Assembly (NCBI GenBank): GCA_018819175.1 | Contig: JAHJQQ010000052.1 | Coordinates: 1 to 64,000, forward strand | Direction of reading: 5' to 3' | Origin: Gammaproteobacteria bacterium | GTDB lineage: Bacteria; Pseudomonadota; Gammaproteobacteria; Thiohalobacterales; Thiohalobacteraceae | Length of the DNA: 64,000 nt | Shown here: positions 8,879 to 18,371 of the stretch, one piece after another | Numbering within the stretch: position 1 is the stretch's first letter | How the letters are laid out: each line of letters starts with the position of its first letter | Position numbers and translations under genes: made by a program | The notes under the pieces: generated by a model | The model's database searches: none | What the model saw: only the letters and a program-made list of their open reading frames with translations | What the model was told of the DNA's origin: nothing

Positions 8879-11086
8879 CTAACTAGGCTTTTTTCTTTTA
8901 ACTTCAACCACATTCGGCAGCTGCCCGATCCGGCTCAGCACCCGGCTCAGCTCGCCTATATCGCGGATCTCCAGGGTCAGGAGCATATGCGCGGCGTAAT
9001 CCGTTTTGTCTGTATAGGTATTGACCCCGATGACATTGATTTTTTCATTGGCCAACGAGGCGGTGATATCCCGCAACAGACCCGAGCGGTCGTAAGCCAG
9101 GATCTCAATCTCAACCGGATAGACGGCCGCGACCGCACCGCCCCAATCCACTTCCAGTATGCGCTCGCGTTCGGTCGCGGCCAGGCGCAATAGATTGGGA
9201 CAATCGCGGCGATGAATGGTCACGCCACGGCCGCGGGTGATGTAACCGACAATAGGATCTTGCGGTACCGGACGACAGCATTGCGCAATGTGCGTGAGCA
9301 GATTACCCACACCCTCAATGCGCAAGCCCTTCTCTTCAACCTCGCTGCTGCGGGTTGGTTTTGCGGCAATGAAATCGTCATTGCTGGGTGTGGCCAATTC
9401 ATTTGCCGCACCGGCCAGCTGCGCCGTGCTCAAATCACCGTTACCGATCGCCGCCAGCATGTCCGACACAGTCGGATAATGCAGCCGCTCGGACAGCTGT
9501 TCCCAGTTGAAGTTACCTATGCCGAGGCGGTGCAACTCACGATCCAATGCCGTCCGACCGGCCGCGACATTCTTGTCGTAATCCTGCTGGCGGAACCAAT
9601 GCCGCACCTTGGCCAGTGCCCGCGAGGTTTTGAGATAGCCTAAATGCGAATTCAACCAGTCGCGGCTGGGCGTACCTTGGCGGGTGGCAATAATCTCCAC
9701 CTGTTCGCCACTGTGCAATTCATAGGTCAGGGGAACAATACGGCCGTTGATCTTGGCGCCTCGACAGCGGTGTCCGATATCAGTATGAATGTGATACGCG
9801 AAATCCAAGGGCGTCGCTCCGGCGGGTAAATCGACAACCTTGCCCTGCGGCGTCAACACATAGACCCGCTCACTGCCGCTTTCGGATTTGAAGCGATCCA
9901 CGAAATCGCTCGCCGAGGCCTCTTCGTCCTTCCATTCCAGCAACTGCCGCAGCCAGGCCACGCGCTGCTCGATATTAGGGTCGAAACGGCCACCCTCTTT
10001 GTAACGCCAATGCGCGGCAATACCCAGCTCCGCGTGATCGTGCATATCGCGCGAACGGATCTGCACTTCAACCGTCTGCCCACCCGGACCGACGACAGCC
10101 GTATGCAGTGATCGATAGGCGTTCTCCTTGGGATTGGCGATGTAGTCGTCGAATTCCTTGGAAATGTGATGCCACAGACTGTGCACCACGCCGAGTGCGG
10201 CGTAACAATCGGCATCGCGTTCGACGATGACCCGTACCGCCCGCACATCGAAGATCTGGTTGAAGGGCAGATTCTTGCGCTGCATCTTCTTCCAGATGCT
10301 GTATATGTGTTTCGGTCGCCCGGTCACCTCGGCCTTGACGCCGGACGCCTCCAGCTCGCGCTGTAAATGGCGGACTACCCGATCGATAAAGCGCTCGCGG
10401 TCGACGCGCCGTTCATCCAGTTGCGCGGCGATTTCCCGATAGCTTTGCGGATCGAGAAACCGCAATGACAGATCTTCCAACTCCCATTTGACCTGGCCGA
10501 TACCGAGCCGGTTGGCCAATGGCGCATAGATCTCCAGGGTCTCTTTGGCGATGGCGCGCTGACGGGCTTCATCGAGGAATTTCAGGGTACGCATATTGTG
10601 CAGCCGATCCGCCAGCTTGATCAGCACCACGCGCACATCTTCGACCATCGCCAGCAGCAGTTTGCGCAGACTCTCGGCATCCTGCTGATCGCGGTGTCCG
10701 CCGCCTTGTACATCATGCAGGCGACTGATGCGCCCCATCTTGGTGACGCCATCGACCAGGCGGACGACATTGGGGCCGAAATCCTGTTCGATCCGCGCCA
10801 GCGTGACCGCCGTGTCTTCGACCGTATCGTGCAATAGCGCCGCGGCCAGGGTTTCATAATCAAGATTGAGATCGTTGAGGATCTCCGCGACGGCCAGCAC
10901 ATGTGACAGATAGGGTTCGCCGGAGTGGCGTTCTTGCCCGGCATGGGCCTGACGAGCTAGTGACAAAGCGCGCGCCAATGTCTCGCGTTCCACCTCTGGA
11001 CGATGACCGACCAGTCGCTGCAACCATTGCTCCCCACCCAGTTCCTGGGCATCGGTATTCGGACTGGGGGTCTTCACACTGACCAT
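8879..11086 (-). CDS. relA: RelA/SpoT-family (p)ppGpp synthetase, RelA-type, with intact hydrolase motifs
   Basis: 735 residues, full long-RSH architecture: N-terminal HD domain, synthetase, TGS and C-terminal ACT. The synthetase loop is EFDDYIANPK, the EXDD class that marks RelA, whereas SpoT/Rel enzymes carry RXKD. Yet the HD domain keeps RHSGEPYLSH, ALLHDTVEDT and KLADRLHNMR, all of which are degraded in E. coli RelA. The enzyme may therefore both make and degrade (p)ppGpp. The synthetase signature reads NAYRSLHT where NGYxSLHT is usual; the guanine-stacking Tyr is kept. It starts at ATG 11086. The AEC transporter lies 55 bases upstream on the same strand. Confidence 0.92.
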   Translation of the reverse strand: MVSVKTPSPNTDAQELGGEQWLQRLVGHRPEVERETLARALSLARQAHAGQERHSGEPYLSHVLAVAEILNDLNLDYETLAAALLHDTVEDTAVTLARIEQDFGPNVVRLVDGVTKMGRISRLHDVQGGGHRDQQDAESLRKLLLAMVEDVRVVLIKLADRLHNMRTLKFLDEARQRAIAKETLEIYAPLANRLGIGQVKWELEDLSLRFLDPQSYREIAAQLDERRVDRERFIDRVVRHLQRELEASGVKAEVTGRPKHIYSIWKKMQRKNLPFNQIFDVRAVRVIVERDADCYAALGVVHSLWHHISKEFDDYIANPKENAYRSLHTAVVGPGGQTVEVQIRSRDMHDHAELGIAAHWRYKEGGRFDPNIEQRVAWLRQLLEWKDEEASASDFVDRFKSESGSERVYVLTPQGKVVDLPAGATPLDFAYHIHTDIGHRCRGAKINGRIVPLTYELHSGEQVEIIATRQGTPSRDWLNSHLGYLKTSRALAKVRHWFRQQDYDKNVAAGRTALDRELHRLGIGNFNWEQLSERLHYPTVSDMLAAIGNGDLSTAQLAGAANELATPSNDDFIAAKPTRSSEVEEKGLRIEGVGNLLTHIAQCCRPVPQDPIVGYITRGRGVTIHRRDCPNLLRLAATERERILEVDWGGAVAAVYPVEIEILAYDRSGLLRDITASLANEKINVIGVNTYTDKTDYAAHMLLTLEIRDIGELSRVLSRIGQLPNVVEVKRKKPS

Positions 11087-11141
11087 GGACGACAGGTTTC
11101 CTGTGGCTTTGGTTCATTACAGCATGCGGCATACTGCGGTG

Positions 11142-12065
11142 TCACACCAGTAGGCGGTACCAGAGTGGCAACGTGAACATACTCAGGGCAGTAGAGAGTG
11201 TCACGGCTGTTGCATAGAACGGCGTATCCAGACCGTAGCGATCACAGATCACCATACCCAACACCATGCTCGGCATGGCCGCCTCCAGCACGACCGGCGG
11301 CAGCAAGCGACCGTCCAGTCCCGAGGCCAGCGCCAGACCCCAGACCAGCAAGGGCATGAACAGCAATTGGATCAGCAATACCGGCATGACACGCAATAAT
11401 TGATGTGGGTCCGAGCCCATCCAACGCAACCCCAGTCCCAACGCAATCAGCATGAGCGGCGCCACTGCGTTGCCCAACAATCGCAGCAAGGAAGACACCA
11501 CGTCGGGCGCTGCCATACCACTGAGATTGAGGCCGATAGCCAGCACGGCAGCCCATAACGCCGGAACCTGTAACAGCGGTCGGAAGATATCGTGGCTGGG
11601 GTTGCCGTCATCCACCGTCCCCAGTTTGCGTGCGATGATAATGCCGAGCGTCAGCAACAGCGGTGTGCAGGCGAACAGATCATATTGAATGGCCACACCC
11701 CGGGCCCAGGGTCCGAAGGTAGCTTCAAGCACGGGCAGGCCCAGATAGGTGACATTGGGAAAGGCCGCCGCCAACATGAGCGCACCGCGTGTAGGCGCTG
11801 GCACTCGGCACAGGCGGCAACCCATAGCCGCCATACCTAACGCCACAACGACACCGGTCGCCGCCAGCCAGGCAATTCGCGCACTATCCCAGCCCAGCTC
11901 CGTGCGCCAGAGCGCATCCAAGACCAAGGCTGGCAGTAGCAGATAGTAAACAATATCCGTCAAGCCACGCCGCAGTTGTTCCGGATCGCGGCCGCCCGGC
12001 CGCCTTAATTTAAGGACAACTCCGGCACCGATGAGCACACCCATTTGTGCAATGACTTCCAGCAT
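11142..12065 (-). CDS. Auxin efflux carrier (AEC) family permease
   Basis: 307 residues and strongly hydrophobic, with about ten membrane segments in two halves joined by a short hydrophilic loop (IIARKLGTVDDGNPSHDIF), as usual for the AEC/BART superfamily. The diagnostic FPNVTYLGLPVLEATFG box in the fourth to fifth segment is present. Bacterial members carry small carboxylates or other anions (malonate, malate), but the substrate cannot be read from sequence. Same strand as relA and 55 bases upstream of it, so co-transcription is possible. Confidence 0.85.
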   Translation of the reverse strand: MLEVIAQMGVLIGAGVVLKLRRPGGRDPEQLRRGLTDIVYYLLLPALVLDALWRTELGWDSARIAWLAATGVVVALGMAAMGCRLCRVPAPTRGALMLAAAFPNVTYLGLPVLEATFGPWARGVAIQYDLFACTPLLLTLGIIIARKLGTVDDGNPSHDIFRPLLQVPALWAAVLAIGLNLSGMAAPDVVSSLLRLLGNAVAPLMLIALGLGLRWMGSDPHQLLRVMPVLLIQLLFMPLLVWGLALASGLDGRLLPPVVLEAAMPSMVLGMVICDRYGLDTPFYATAVTLSTALSMFTLPLWYRLLV

Positions 12066-12276
12066 GCTCCACCTCAGGCCCTATTTACTCAATAACTACC
12101 GGGGAAACTCTCGACAATAGACTAAACTTTACCTTAACGCGGGTACCCGGCATGATTATCGGCATCTATCTGGGCAATCACCACTGATTAGATGGGACAT
12201 CCATCGAGACACCACAGCAGACCCGCAGCTCGCCTTAAACCCGCACTTTGACCATGATAAGGCAGACCTATACCTG

Positions 12277-14658
12277 ATGCAGCGGGACTCAACAAAAACT
12301 TTGCTCAAAATTGGCCTCGGCAGCATTCTCGGCCTGATGCTTATTGTGGCCATGATCAGCCTGACCATGCTGCGCAGCAGTAGTGACCGCATCAAAGAAG
12401 TAGTCACAGAAAACAATATCAAATCCAAATTGATTAACAATATGCGCACCTCCGCCCGCGAGCGTACTGTTAATCTGCAGAGGATGATCATCCTGGAAGA
12501 CCCCTTCAAACAGGATGAACAGTGGATGCTGCTCAACGCCAATGGCGCCGACTTCGCAGAGGCACGTCAGGAGCTATTGAGTATGACACTCCCTCCCGAC
12601 GAACGACGCTTGCTTGATGAACAAGCCAAGCTAACCGGTAACGTCGCACCCCTGCAATTGCATATTGCCGAGTTGGTCCTTGGTGGCGATAAAACCCAGG
12701 CCTTTGCATTGCTCGAGGAACAGGCCATACCCGGTCAGAACAAAACCTTCGAGCTACTATCCAAGCTTCTGACTGCGCAAGGCATCAATGCGGAAAATGC
12801 CGTGCGCGCCGCCAATACCGAGTATCGCAATACACTAAGCACCATCCTGATATTATTACTCGGCCTCGGCGGTTCGAGCCTGCTGATCTCACGCTATTTA
12901 CTGCAACGCATATCCGCAACGGAGGCTCACCTGTCTGCGGCAACCCAACGCGCAAAGATCACCTTGCATTCCATTGGCGACGGCGTCATCACTACGGACC
13001 GGCAGGGCCGTATTGAACAGCTAAATGCGGAGGCCGAGCGGCTGACGGGCTGGTCCGCGCAAGTCGCAACGGGGCTACCCATTGAACGGGTCTTCGTCGT
13101 CATTAACGAGCTGTCGTCAGACCCACGCGCTAACCCGATCGCGCTGACACTGCAAAGACAGACCGTAATCACGTCTGAAGCTGATGTGGTGATCTATGCC
13201 AAGTCCGGCCGTAAATTTTCTATCGAATACACTGTCGCCCCGATTTTCGACCAGGCCAACGACACGTTGATGGGCGCAATCCTGGTTGTCCGCGACGTTA
13301 CCCAGCTACGGGTTATCGCCAAGGAACTCGCATATCAAGCCAAGCATGACATGCTGACGGGCTTGATGAATCGCCGCGCATTTGAACAGCATCTCGAAAC
13401 CATAATGGACCGCATACCGGACCAGACTGACGAACCACATTGGCTGTGCTATCTGGATCTCGATCAGTTCAAACTCATTAATGACACCTGCGGGCATCTG
13501 GCGGGCGATGAATTGCTTAAAAAGATCGCCCGCACGCTTCAGATACAGATCCGCGATGTGGATCTGCTCGCACGCATGGGTGGGGATGAATTCGCAATAT
13601 TACTGAACCGCTGCACCCTAGTAGATGCCACGCAAACCGTGGAACGAATCCGCCAAGCGGTCGCCCGCTTGAACTTCAGCTGGACCGACAAGCATTTCGG
13701 CACCAGCGGCAGTTTTGGCCTGGTGCCCATCACACACGAGAACAGCACGCTCTATGAATTGATGAGCGCCGCCGATACGGCGTGTTATGTCGCCAAGGAT
13801 GATGGGCGCAACCGAATCCACATTTATCAGAGTGGCGATGGCGCAACAGCCCTGCGTACCGGCGAGATGCGCTGGGTACAACGCATTAAACAAGCCCTGG
13901 CGGACAATCGTTTTGTGTTGTATCACCAACCTATAACAGCATTGCAGGGAACAGTGTATAGCGTGCACACCGAACTGCTGATACGCATGCTTGATGAAGA
14001 TAATTCCATCATCCCGCCAACGTCTTTCATTCCCGCGGCCGAACGTTACAACCTGATGGCGGAAGTTGATCGCTGGGTCATTCACAATGCCCTGCAAGTG
14101 CTCCAGGGGACAATACGCAATGCGGCACCCGGCACCTGTACCATCGCCATCAATCTGTCCGCCCAATCACTCTGCGATGACAGCTTCCTGCCTTACGTGC
14201 TGCATGAACTCGACACCCTGAATTTCGATCCGCATCACCTGTGTTTTGAGATCACCGAGACCTGCGCCATCAGCAACCTGTCCCGAGCCATTCACTTCAT
14301 GTCGACACTACGCACACGTGGTTGCCGTTTTGCGCTGGACGATTTCGGCAGCGGCCTTAGCTCGTTCGGCTATCTGAAAAATCTGTCCGTTGAATATCTG
14401 AAAATCGATGGCAGCTTTGTGCGTGATATAGAGCACGACGCCATGGACCTGGCCATGGTTGATTCCATCAACCAGATCGGGCATGTGGCTGGGACACAGA
14501 CGATTGCGGAGTATGTCGAGAACACGGCGATACTCGAGAAGCTGCGCCGGCTTGGGGTCGATTATGCGCAGGGTTATGGCATTGCCCGCCCGGAACCGTT
14601 GCACTTCCTGGTCAGCAGCATCGAACGCCGCAAGATCAGTGCAAACCGTATCGGGTAG
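12277..14658 (+). CDS. Membrane PAS-GGDEF-EAL c-di-GMP enzyme
   Basis: 793 residues. TM1 is about 11-32, the periplasmic helical region 33-185 resembles four-helix-bundle MCP sensors, and TM2 is about 186-208. A PAS domain runs about 225-345 (HSIGDGVITTDRQGRIEQLN). The GGDEF domain has an intact GGDEF at 435-439 and an RxxD inhibitory site five residues before it (RDVD). The C-terminal EAL domain has ELLIRM at its first motif and keeps ITETCAI, ALDDFGSGLSSFGYL and KIDGSF. Catalysis seems possible in both domains, with an atypical E-L-L in place of EAL. No good Shine-Dalgarno precedes ATG 12277. Its GGDEF-EAL part is closely related to that of 20544-22949. Confidence 0.9.
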   Translation: MQRDSTKTLLKIGLGSILGLMLIVAMISLTMLRSSSDRIKEVVTENNIKSKLINNMRTSARERTVNLQRMIILEDPFKQDEQWMLLNANGADFAEARQELLSMTLPPDERRLLDEQAKLTGNVAPLQLHIAELVLGGDKTQAFALLEEQAIPGQNKTFELLSKLLTAQGINAENAVRAANTEYRNTLSTILILLLGLGGSSLLISRYLLQRISATEAHLSAATQRAKITLHSIGDGVITTDRQGRIEQLNAEAERLTGWSAQVATGLPIERVFVVINELSSDPRANPIALTLQRQTVITSEADVVIYAKSGRKFSIEYTVAPIFDQANDTLMGAILVVRDVTQLRVIAKELAYQAKHDMLTGLMNRRAFEQHLETIMDRIPDQTDEPHWLCYLDLDQFKLINDTCGHLAGDELLKKIARTLQIQIRDVDLLARMGGDEFAILLNRCTLVDATQTVERIRQAVARLNFSWTDKHFGTSGSFGLVPITHENSTLYELMSAADTACYVAKDDGRNRIHIYQSGDGATALRTGEMRWVQRIKQALADNRFVLYHQPITALQGTVYSVHTELLIRMLDEDNSIIPPTSFIPAAERYNLMAEVDRWVIHNALQVLQGTIRNAAPGTCTIAINLSAQSLCDDSFLPYVLHELDTLNFDPHHLCFEITETCAISNLSRAIHFMSTLRTRGCRFALDDFGSGLSSFGYLKNLSVEYLKIDGSFVRDIEHDAMDLAMVDSINQIGHVAGTQTIAEYVENTAILEKLRRLGVDYAQGYGIARPEPLHFLVSSIERRKISANRIG

Positions 14659-14700
14659 CTCTTGCCTACCACTGTCGGGCACACCCATCGATAAGGGTTG

Positions 14701-15318
14701 CTACTGAATTCTCACCGCCCGCAGCAATTCAACAATGCGTTCGCCGATATCACTGACCGCCTGTTGATAACTCAAAGCAAGCTGGGGAAAATCATCCCCG
14801 CGCACTTGAGCTTCAGCCTCCAAACGATCCTGTAACAGCAACTTCCCCGAAGATCGTTCAGTCAGCAGCACACGCAACCCGACTCTGACAGTACCTCCGC
14901 CAGGGCCGCGGAGGTGTTCAAAGTGATCGATATCCAAACGTAACCTATAAACTGTATCGACACTGTCTTCCGGCATTACGACTACATCAGCAATACCTGC
15001 GTCACGTAAATAATCGGCAAATTCGACCTGCAGCAGATGTGGCGGCGTATCAACCCAATAATGGTAGTGATAACGCTGCAATGTCGTCACGGCGCCCGCA
15101 TCGCTATGCAGTAAAGCACGATCCCGATACAGCGGAATGGCCGCACCAACCTGTACCGACAGGGTTCCATCCAACAATGGTGCGGCAAGCCGTTTCCCGG
15201 GAGCGGCAATATCCAATCTATAGAAGCTGTTGGTCGGAACAGGCGGCGCAGCGCTACAACCCGCCAGCAGCACCGAACTGATCACTAGCAGCAGCCGGAT
15301 GATCATTGAGTTAATCAC
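14701..15318 (-). CDS. ABC-type transport auxiliary lipoprotein (PqiC/Mla-associated)
   Basis: About 205 residues. The lipoprotein signal ends LLVISSVLLAGC, with the cysteine 21 residues from the chosen start. The mature part (NSFYRLDIAAPGKR ... LLSVQVG-type strands, SYQQAVSDIGERIVELL) fits the ABC_trans_aux family, which partners MlaD/MCE proteins at the outer membrane side. I chose GTG 15318, which overlaps the mlaD-like stop by eight bases and has AAGGGG six bases upstream. ATG 15306 is the alternative. Last gene of the Mla-type operon. Confidence 0.8.
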   Translation of the reverse strand: MINSMIIRLLLVISSVLLAGCSAAPPVPTNSFYRLDIAAPGKRLAAPLLDGTLSVQVGAAIPLYRDRALLHSDAGAVTTLQRYHYHYWVDTPPHLLQVEFADYLRDAGIADVVVMPEDSVDTVYRLRLDIDHFEHLRGPGGGTVRVGLRVLLTERSSGKLLLQDRLEAEAQVRGDDFPQLALSYQQAVSDIGERIVELLRAVRIQ

Positions 15319-16258
15319 TGCGCACCCCTTTTTCCGCTGCAGGGCTGCCGTTGAGCAACAGACCCGGGTTGCTCCGCAATTCACGGCTGAACTCATTCAT
15401 ATTGCGGCTCGCCCCTTCCAACTCGAACAGAATTCCATCAACCTCACGTGACACACTGTCCAGGGCATTGCGCAATGACACCACCGATGCGCGCACATCG
15501 TCCTGATTATCACCGACCAGGCCCTGCGCCTCACGCAGCAGACTGTCCAACTGCGTTTGCGTTCCCTGTAAACTCGAAGAGAGATCATTGAAATTCCGCG
15601 CCGTGGCCTCGACATCGACAATGATATTACTGATACGCTTGGTATGCCGATCATCCAGCATGTTCGATAATCCCTGCGCACTCTTGTCCAGCTTCTGCAC
15701 CATGGATTCAAGATCGCCGAGAATCCGCGGCACACGGGTACCGAGTTCGCCACCCAGCCCCGTCACCTGCTGATTGACATTATCAAGCAGTGGCCGCAAG
15801 GAATCGCGGGTCAGGCTGCCGATATCCTCAGCCACTGTACCCAGTGCGGCGAACATATCACCACCCTGCAAGCCGATGACTTCCGCATCAGGCGGCAGAT
15901 ATTCTTTACTACTGCCCTCTTCGATATTGATCACCGTTTCCGCCAGCAAACCCGCGGAATAAATGCGCGCAACACTGTCGAGAGGGATCTGCCAGCCTTG
16001 CTTGATTCGCATTTCGACACGGTAGCGCGTACCCGACTCACTCTGTTCAGGCTCGACACCACCCACGAAACCGACCTGATAACCCTCGTAGGTCACGCGT
16101 GAGCCATCGGTGAGGCCGGTGATATTGTCGTAATAAACGTGATAGGGATTACTGTCACCAACCCGACCGGTGATCTTATAGAGAACCACCAGGAGAATAA
16201 TGAGTGTGGCCAGCACGAAAGTGCCGACCGCAAGATAATTAATGTTGTCTCGTTTCAT
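15311..16258 (-). CDS. MlaD-family MCE protein (lipid transport, periplasmic)
   Basis: 315 residues. There is one N-terminal anchor (about 9-28) followed by an MCE domain (about 37-118: YYDNITGLTDGSRVTYEGYQ, with VGGVE). A long polar alpha-helical tail follows (about 140-300). The tail is longer than in E. coli MlaD (183 aa) and closer to the helical extensions seen in larger MCE proteins. It probably forms the periplasmic ring that carries phospholipid between inner and outer membrane. It lies four bases after the ATPase gene. Confidence 0.88.
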   Translation of the reverse strand: MKRDNINYLAVGTFVLATLIILLVVLYKITGRVGDSNPYHVYYDNITGLTDGSRVTYEGYQVGFVGGVEPEQSESGTRYRVEMRIKQGWQIPLDSVARIYSAGLLAETVINIEEGSSKEYLPPDAEVIGLQGGDMFAALGTVAEDIGSLTRDSLRPLLDNVNQQVTGLGGELGTRVPRILGDLESMVQKLDKSAQGLSNMLDDRHTKRISNIIVDVEATARNFNDLSSSLQGTQTQLDSLLREAQGLVGDNQDDVRASVVSLRNALDSVSREVDGILFELEGASRNMNEFSRELRSNPGLLLNGSPAAEKGVRSD

Positions 16259-16262
16259 CGCT

Positions 16263-17105
16263 TCAATTAGTCCGCGTCAGCCGGCGCATATAGTCGTCGA
16301 TATCGACCGCTTCGTTTTCCGCTATGCGGTTGATCAGGCCATGCACCCGGTCAATATCTGAATTGCGGACCTCGTCCACTGTGCCCGTCATCAGGATTGC
16401 GCCGCGATCCAGCACCGTAATGTTGTCGGCGATCTTGAAGGCACTGTCCAGCTCATGGGTCACCACCAGGATGGTGATATTCATGGATTCGCGCAGGCAC
16501 AGAATGAGTTCATCCAGCTCTGCCGATACCACCGGATCCAGGCCCGCGGAGGGCTCATCGAAAAACAATAGTTTCGGGTCCATGACAATCGCCCGCGCCA
16601 AGGCCGCGCGCTTGAGCATGCCACCCGACAGCTGAGCCGGCATCAGATCCTCATAACCCGCCAGATTGACTACCTCCAGCTTCATGCGGCTCATGATCTT
16701 GATGGTCTGCTCATCCAGTTTGGTGTGCTCGCGTAACGGGAAACACACGTTCTCGCCTACTGTCATGGAATTGAACAACGCGCCACCCTGAAACGAGACG
16801 CCCATATTGCGGCGCAGGGCAAACATTTCCTGACCACTGATGGTATTGATGTCCTTGCCAAACAGACGCACCCGCCCGGAGGTGGGTCTATGCAATCCCA
16901 GCAAATGTCGCAGCAATGTGGATTTCCCGGAGCCACTACCACCCATGATCACGCGGATCTCACCGGGCTGCACACTCAACGAAACACCATCGAGGATGCG
17001 CCGATCGCCATAGTAGGTCACCAGGTCTTCAACCTGGATCACCGGCTCGGCGTCAGCCCTGATATCAGCCCGGGTATCAACTTGGTTGGCAGCACTATTT
17101 TGCAT
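16263..17105 (-). CDS. MlaF-type ABC transporter ATPase
   Basis: 280 residues. Walker A is GGSGSGKSTLLRHLLG, the Q loop follows FQGGALFNSM, the signature is QLSGGMLKRAALARA, Walker B LLFFDEP with SAGLDPV, and the switch His sits in VVTHEL. All catalytic residues are intact. The C-terminal extension after VRNSDIDRVHGL resembles the MlaF tail that contacts the STAS protein MlaB. It lies between the permease and the MCE gene. A 20-residue acidic N-terminal lead precedes VIQVEDLVTYYGDRR. Confidence 0.9.
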   Translation of the reverse strand: MQNSAANQVDTRADIRADAEPVIQVEDLVTYYGDRRILDGVSLSVQPGEIRVIMGGSGSGKSTLLRHLLGLHRPTSGRVRLFGKDINTISGQEMFALRRNMGVSFQGGALFNSMTVGENVCFPLREHTKLDEQTIKIMSRMKLEVVNLAGYEDLMPAQLSGGMLKRAALARAIVMDPKLLFFDEPSAGLDPVVSAELDELILCLRESMNITILVVTHELDSAFKIADNITVLDRGAILMTGTVDEVRNSDIDRVHGLINRIAENEAVDIDDYMRRLTRTN

Positions 17106-17120
17106 GCAGGATACTCAAAC

Positions 17121-17915
17121 TCAGCGACTCAGGAAAAAAGTAAAAATCATGTCGGCAATAACAATCGTCGCGATACACAGCACCACGGAACGGGTAGTGC
17201 TCTGTCCCAATCCTTCCGAACCACCGCTGACCGCAAAACCGTTACTGCAACTCACCAGGGTGATCAGCACGGCGAATACCAGACTTTTAATCAACCCTTG
17301 CATCACATCAAATGGCACCAGCGATGCCAATATCAGTTGCGAATAGGCCTCCAGGCTCATATGCAACTGCAGACTGCATAACAGCCCGCCACCGAGCAGG
17401 GACATGAAATTCGCAAGTATGGTCAGTGCCGGCATCACCACCAGCATGGCCAGCAGGATGGGCGCTACCAAGTGCCGGACCGGATTCACACCCAACACCC
17501 GCAACGCATCCACTTCCTGCGACATCTGCATGGCACCTATACGTGCAGCAATCGCCGAGCCGGAACGGCCGGCCACCACAATACCGACAATCAACGCGCC
17601 GAATTCACGAGTGATCGACATCGCCAGGCCTGGAATGACCTGGGATTCCGCGCCGAAATCACGCAATGTGTAAATGCCCTGCAATGCCATCATCACGCCG
17701 TTGGCAAATGCCAGGATGGTTACCACCACCACGGCCTGCACACCGATGCGCATCATCTCGGCCATGACTGCAGAGATCCGTACCGGCTGCTGGCGAAAGT
17801 GACCGACAAAAATCCAATACAGGCTTTCCAGCAACAGCAGGCTGCCATAACCGAATTCCTCGACACCGCCAACCACGCGCCTACCAAGATTCTCGGTAAA
17901 AGCGCGGGCTGTCAT
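17121..17915 (-). CDS. MlaE-type lipid ABC transporter permease
   Basis: 264 residues, five to six membrane segments, with the family's coupling region EFGALIVGIVVAGRSGSAIAARIGAM and QEVDALRVLGVNPVRHLVAP. It precedes the ATPase gene by 15 bases. The upstream 123 bases up to the STAS gene hold a palindromic repeat (17940-18025). This gene may therefore have its own promoter, or the palindrome may shape the mRNA of a longer operon that includes the partner-switching genes. No MlaB gene lies within the transporter genes. The STAS protein at 18039-18371 is the nearest candidate. Confidence 0.9.
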   Translation of the reverse strand: MTARAFTENLGRRVVGGVEEFGYGSLLLLESLYWIFVGHFRQQPVRISAVMAEMMRIGVQAVVVVTILAFANGVMMALQGIYTLRDFGAESQVIPGLAMSITREFGALIVGIVVAGRSGSAIAARIGAMQMSQEVDALRVLGVNPVRHLVAPILLAMLVVMPALTILANFMSLLGGGLLCSLQLHMSLEAYSQLILASLVPFDVMQGLIKSLVFAVLITLVSCSNGFAVSGGSEGLGQSTTRSVVLCIATIVIADMIFTFFLSR

Positions 17916-17939
17916 TTCGGCAACCTTCTAACCAGATAT

Positions 17940-18025
17940 GTAGGGCGCAATAGACCGGAGGTCGTACTGCGCCGAATGTTTTCGGAAACACATTCGGCGC
18001 AATACGCTACGCTATTGCGCCCTAC
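17940..18025. repeat. Palindromic repeat (GTAGGGCGCAATAG family), copy 1
   Basis: A 14-bp perfect inverted repeat GTAGGGCGCAATAG (17940-17953) / CTATTGCGCCCTAC (18012-18025), with further internal pairing around CGCCGAATGTT/ACATTCGGCG. A second copy of the family lies at 29795-29884. It sits between the STAS gene and mlaE. Confidence 0.8.
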
Positions 18026-18038
18026 AGCTAATGCGTAA

Positions 18039-18371
18039 CTAGCCGGCATTTTTGATTCGCTCCTCAACGCTGGGATACAGCGGAAACACCTTATCGAGGC
18101 GCGCCAGCTTGAGCACATTCAGAACCGCCGCACTCACGCGCACCAGACCGAAGTCCAATTGCCGCTGCCGTGCCAGCTGAAAACCCTCCACCAGACTGGC
18201 AACGCCAGAGCTGTCGATATAGGCAACATCACCGAGATCGACCAGCGTCGGTCGGTTATCCTGCAAGCAGGTCAGGATCAATTTTCGCGCCTCGGGTGAG
18301 CTGTGCAGGTCAATCTCGCCGGCGAGACTGACAATGGCATACTCTGCTTGCATACGTACGTCAGCACTCAT
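18039..18371 (-). CDS. STAS-domain protein (anti-sigma factor antagonist type)
   Basis: 110 residues, a single STAS domain. The conserved phosphorylatable serine lies in YIDSSGVASLVEG. The start overlaps the stop of the RsbW-like gene by four bases (ATGA). With the kinase and the PP2C phosphatase upstream it forms a complete partner-switching set: the kinase phosphorylates this Ser and the phosphatase removes the phosphate. Because the next genes are mlaEFD-like and MlaB is itself a STAS protein, it might also act as the MlaB subunit. MlaB proteins normally lack regulated phosphorylation, so this is a guess. Confidence 0.88.
   Translation of the reverse strand: MSADVRMQAEYAIVSLAGEIDLHSSPEARKLILTCLQDNRPTLVDLGDVAYIDSSGVASLVEGFQLARQRQLDFGLVRVSAAVLNVLKLARLDKVFPLYPSVEERIKNAG

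Noticed and set aside
12066..12276. c-di-GMP riboswitch before the GGDEF-EAL gene
   Set aside because: No GEMM-type conserved core or paired helices could be recognised.
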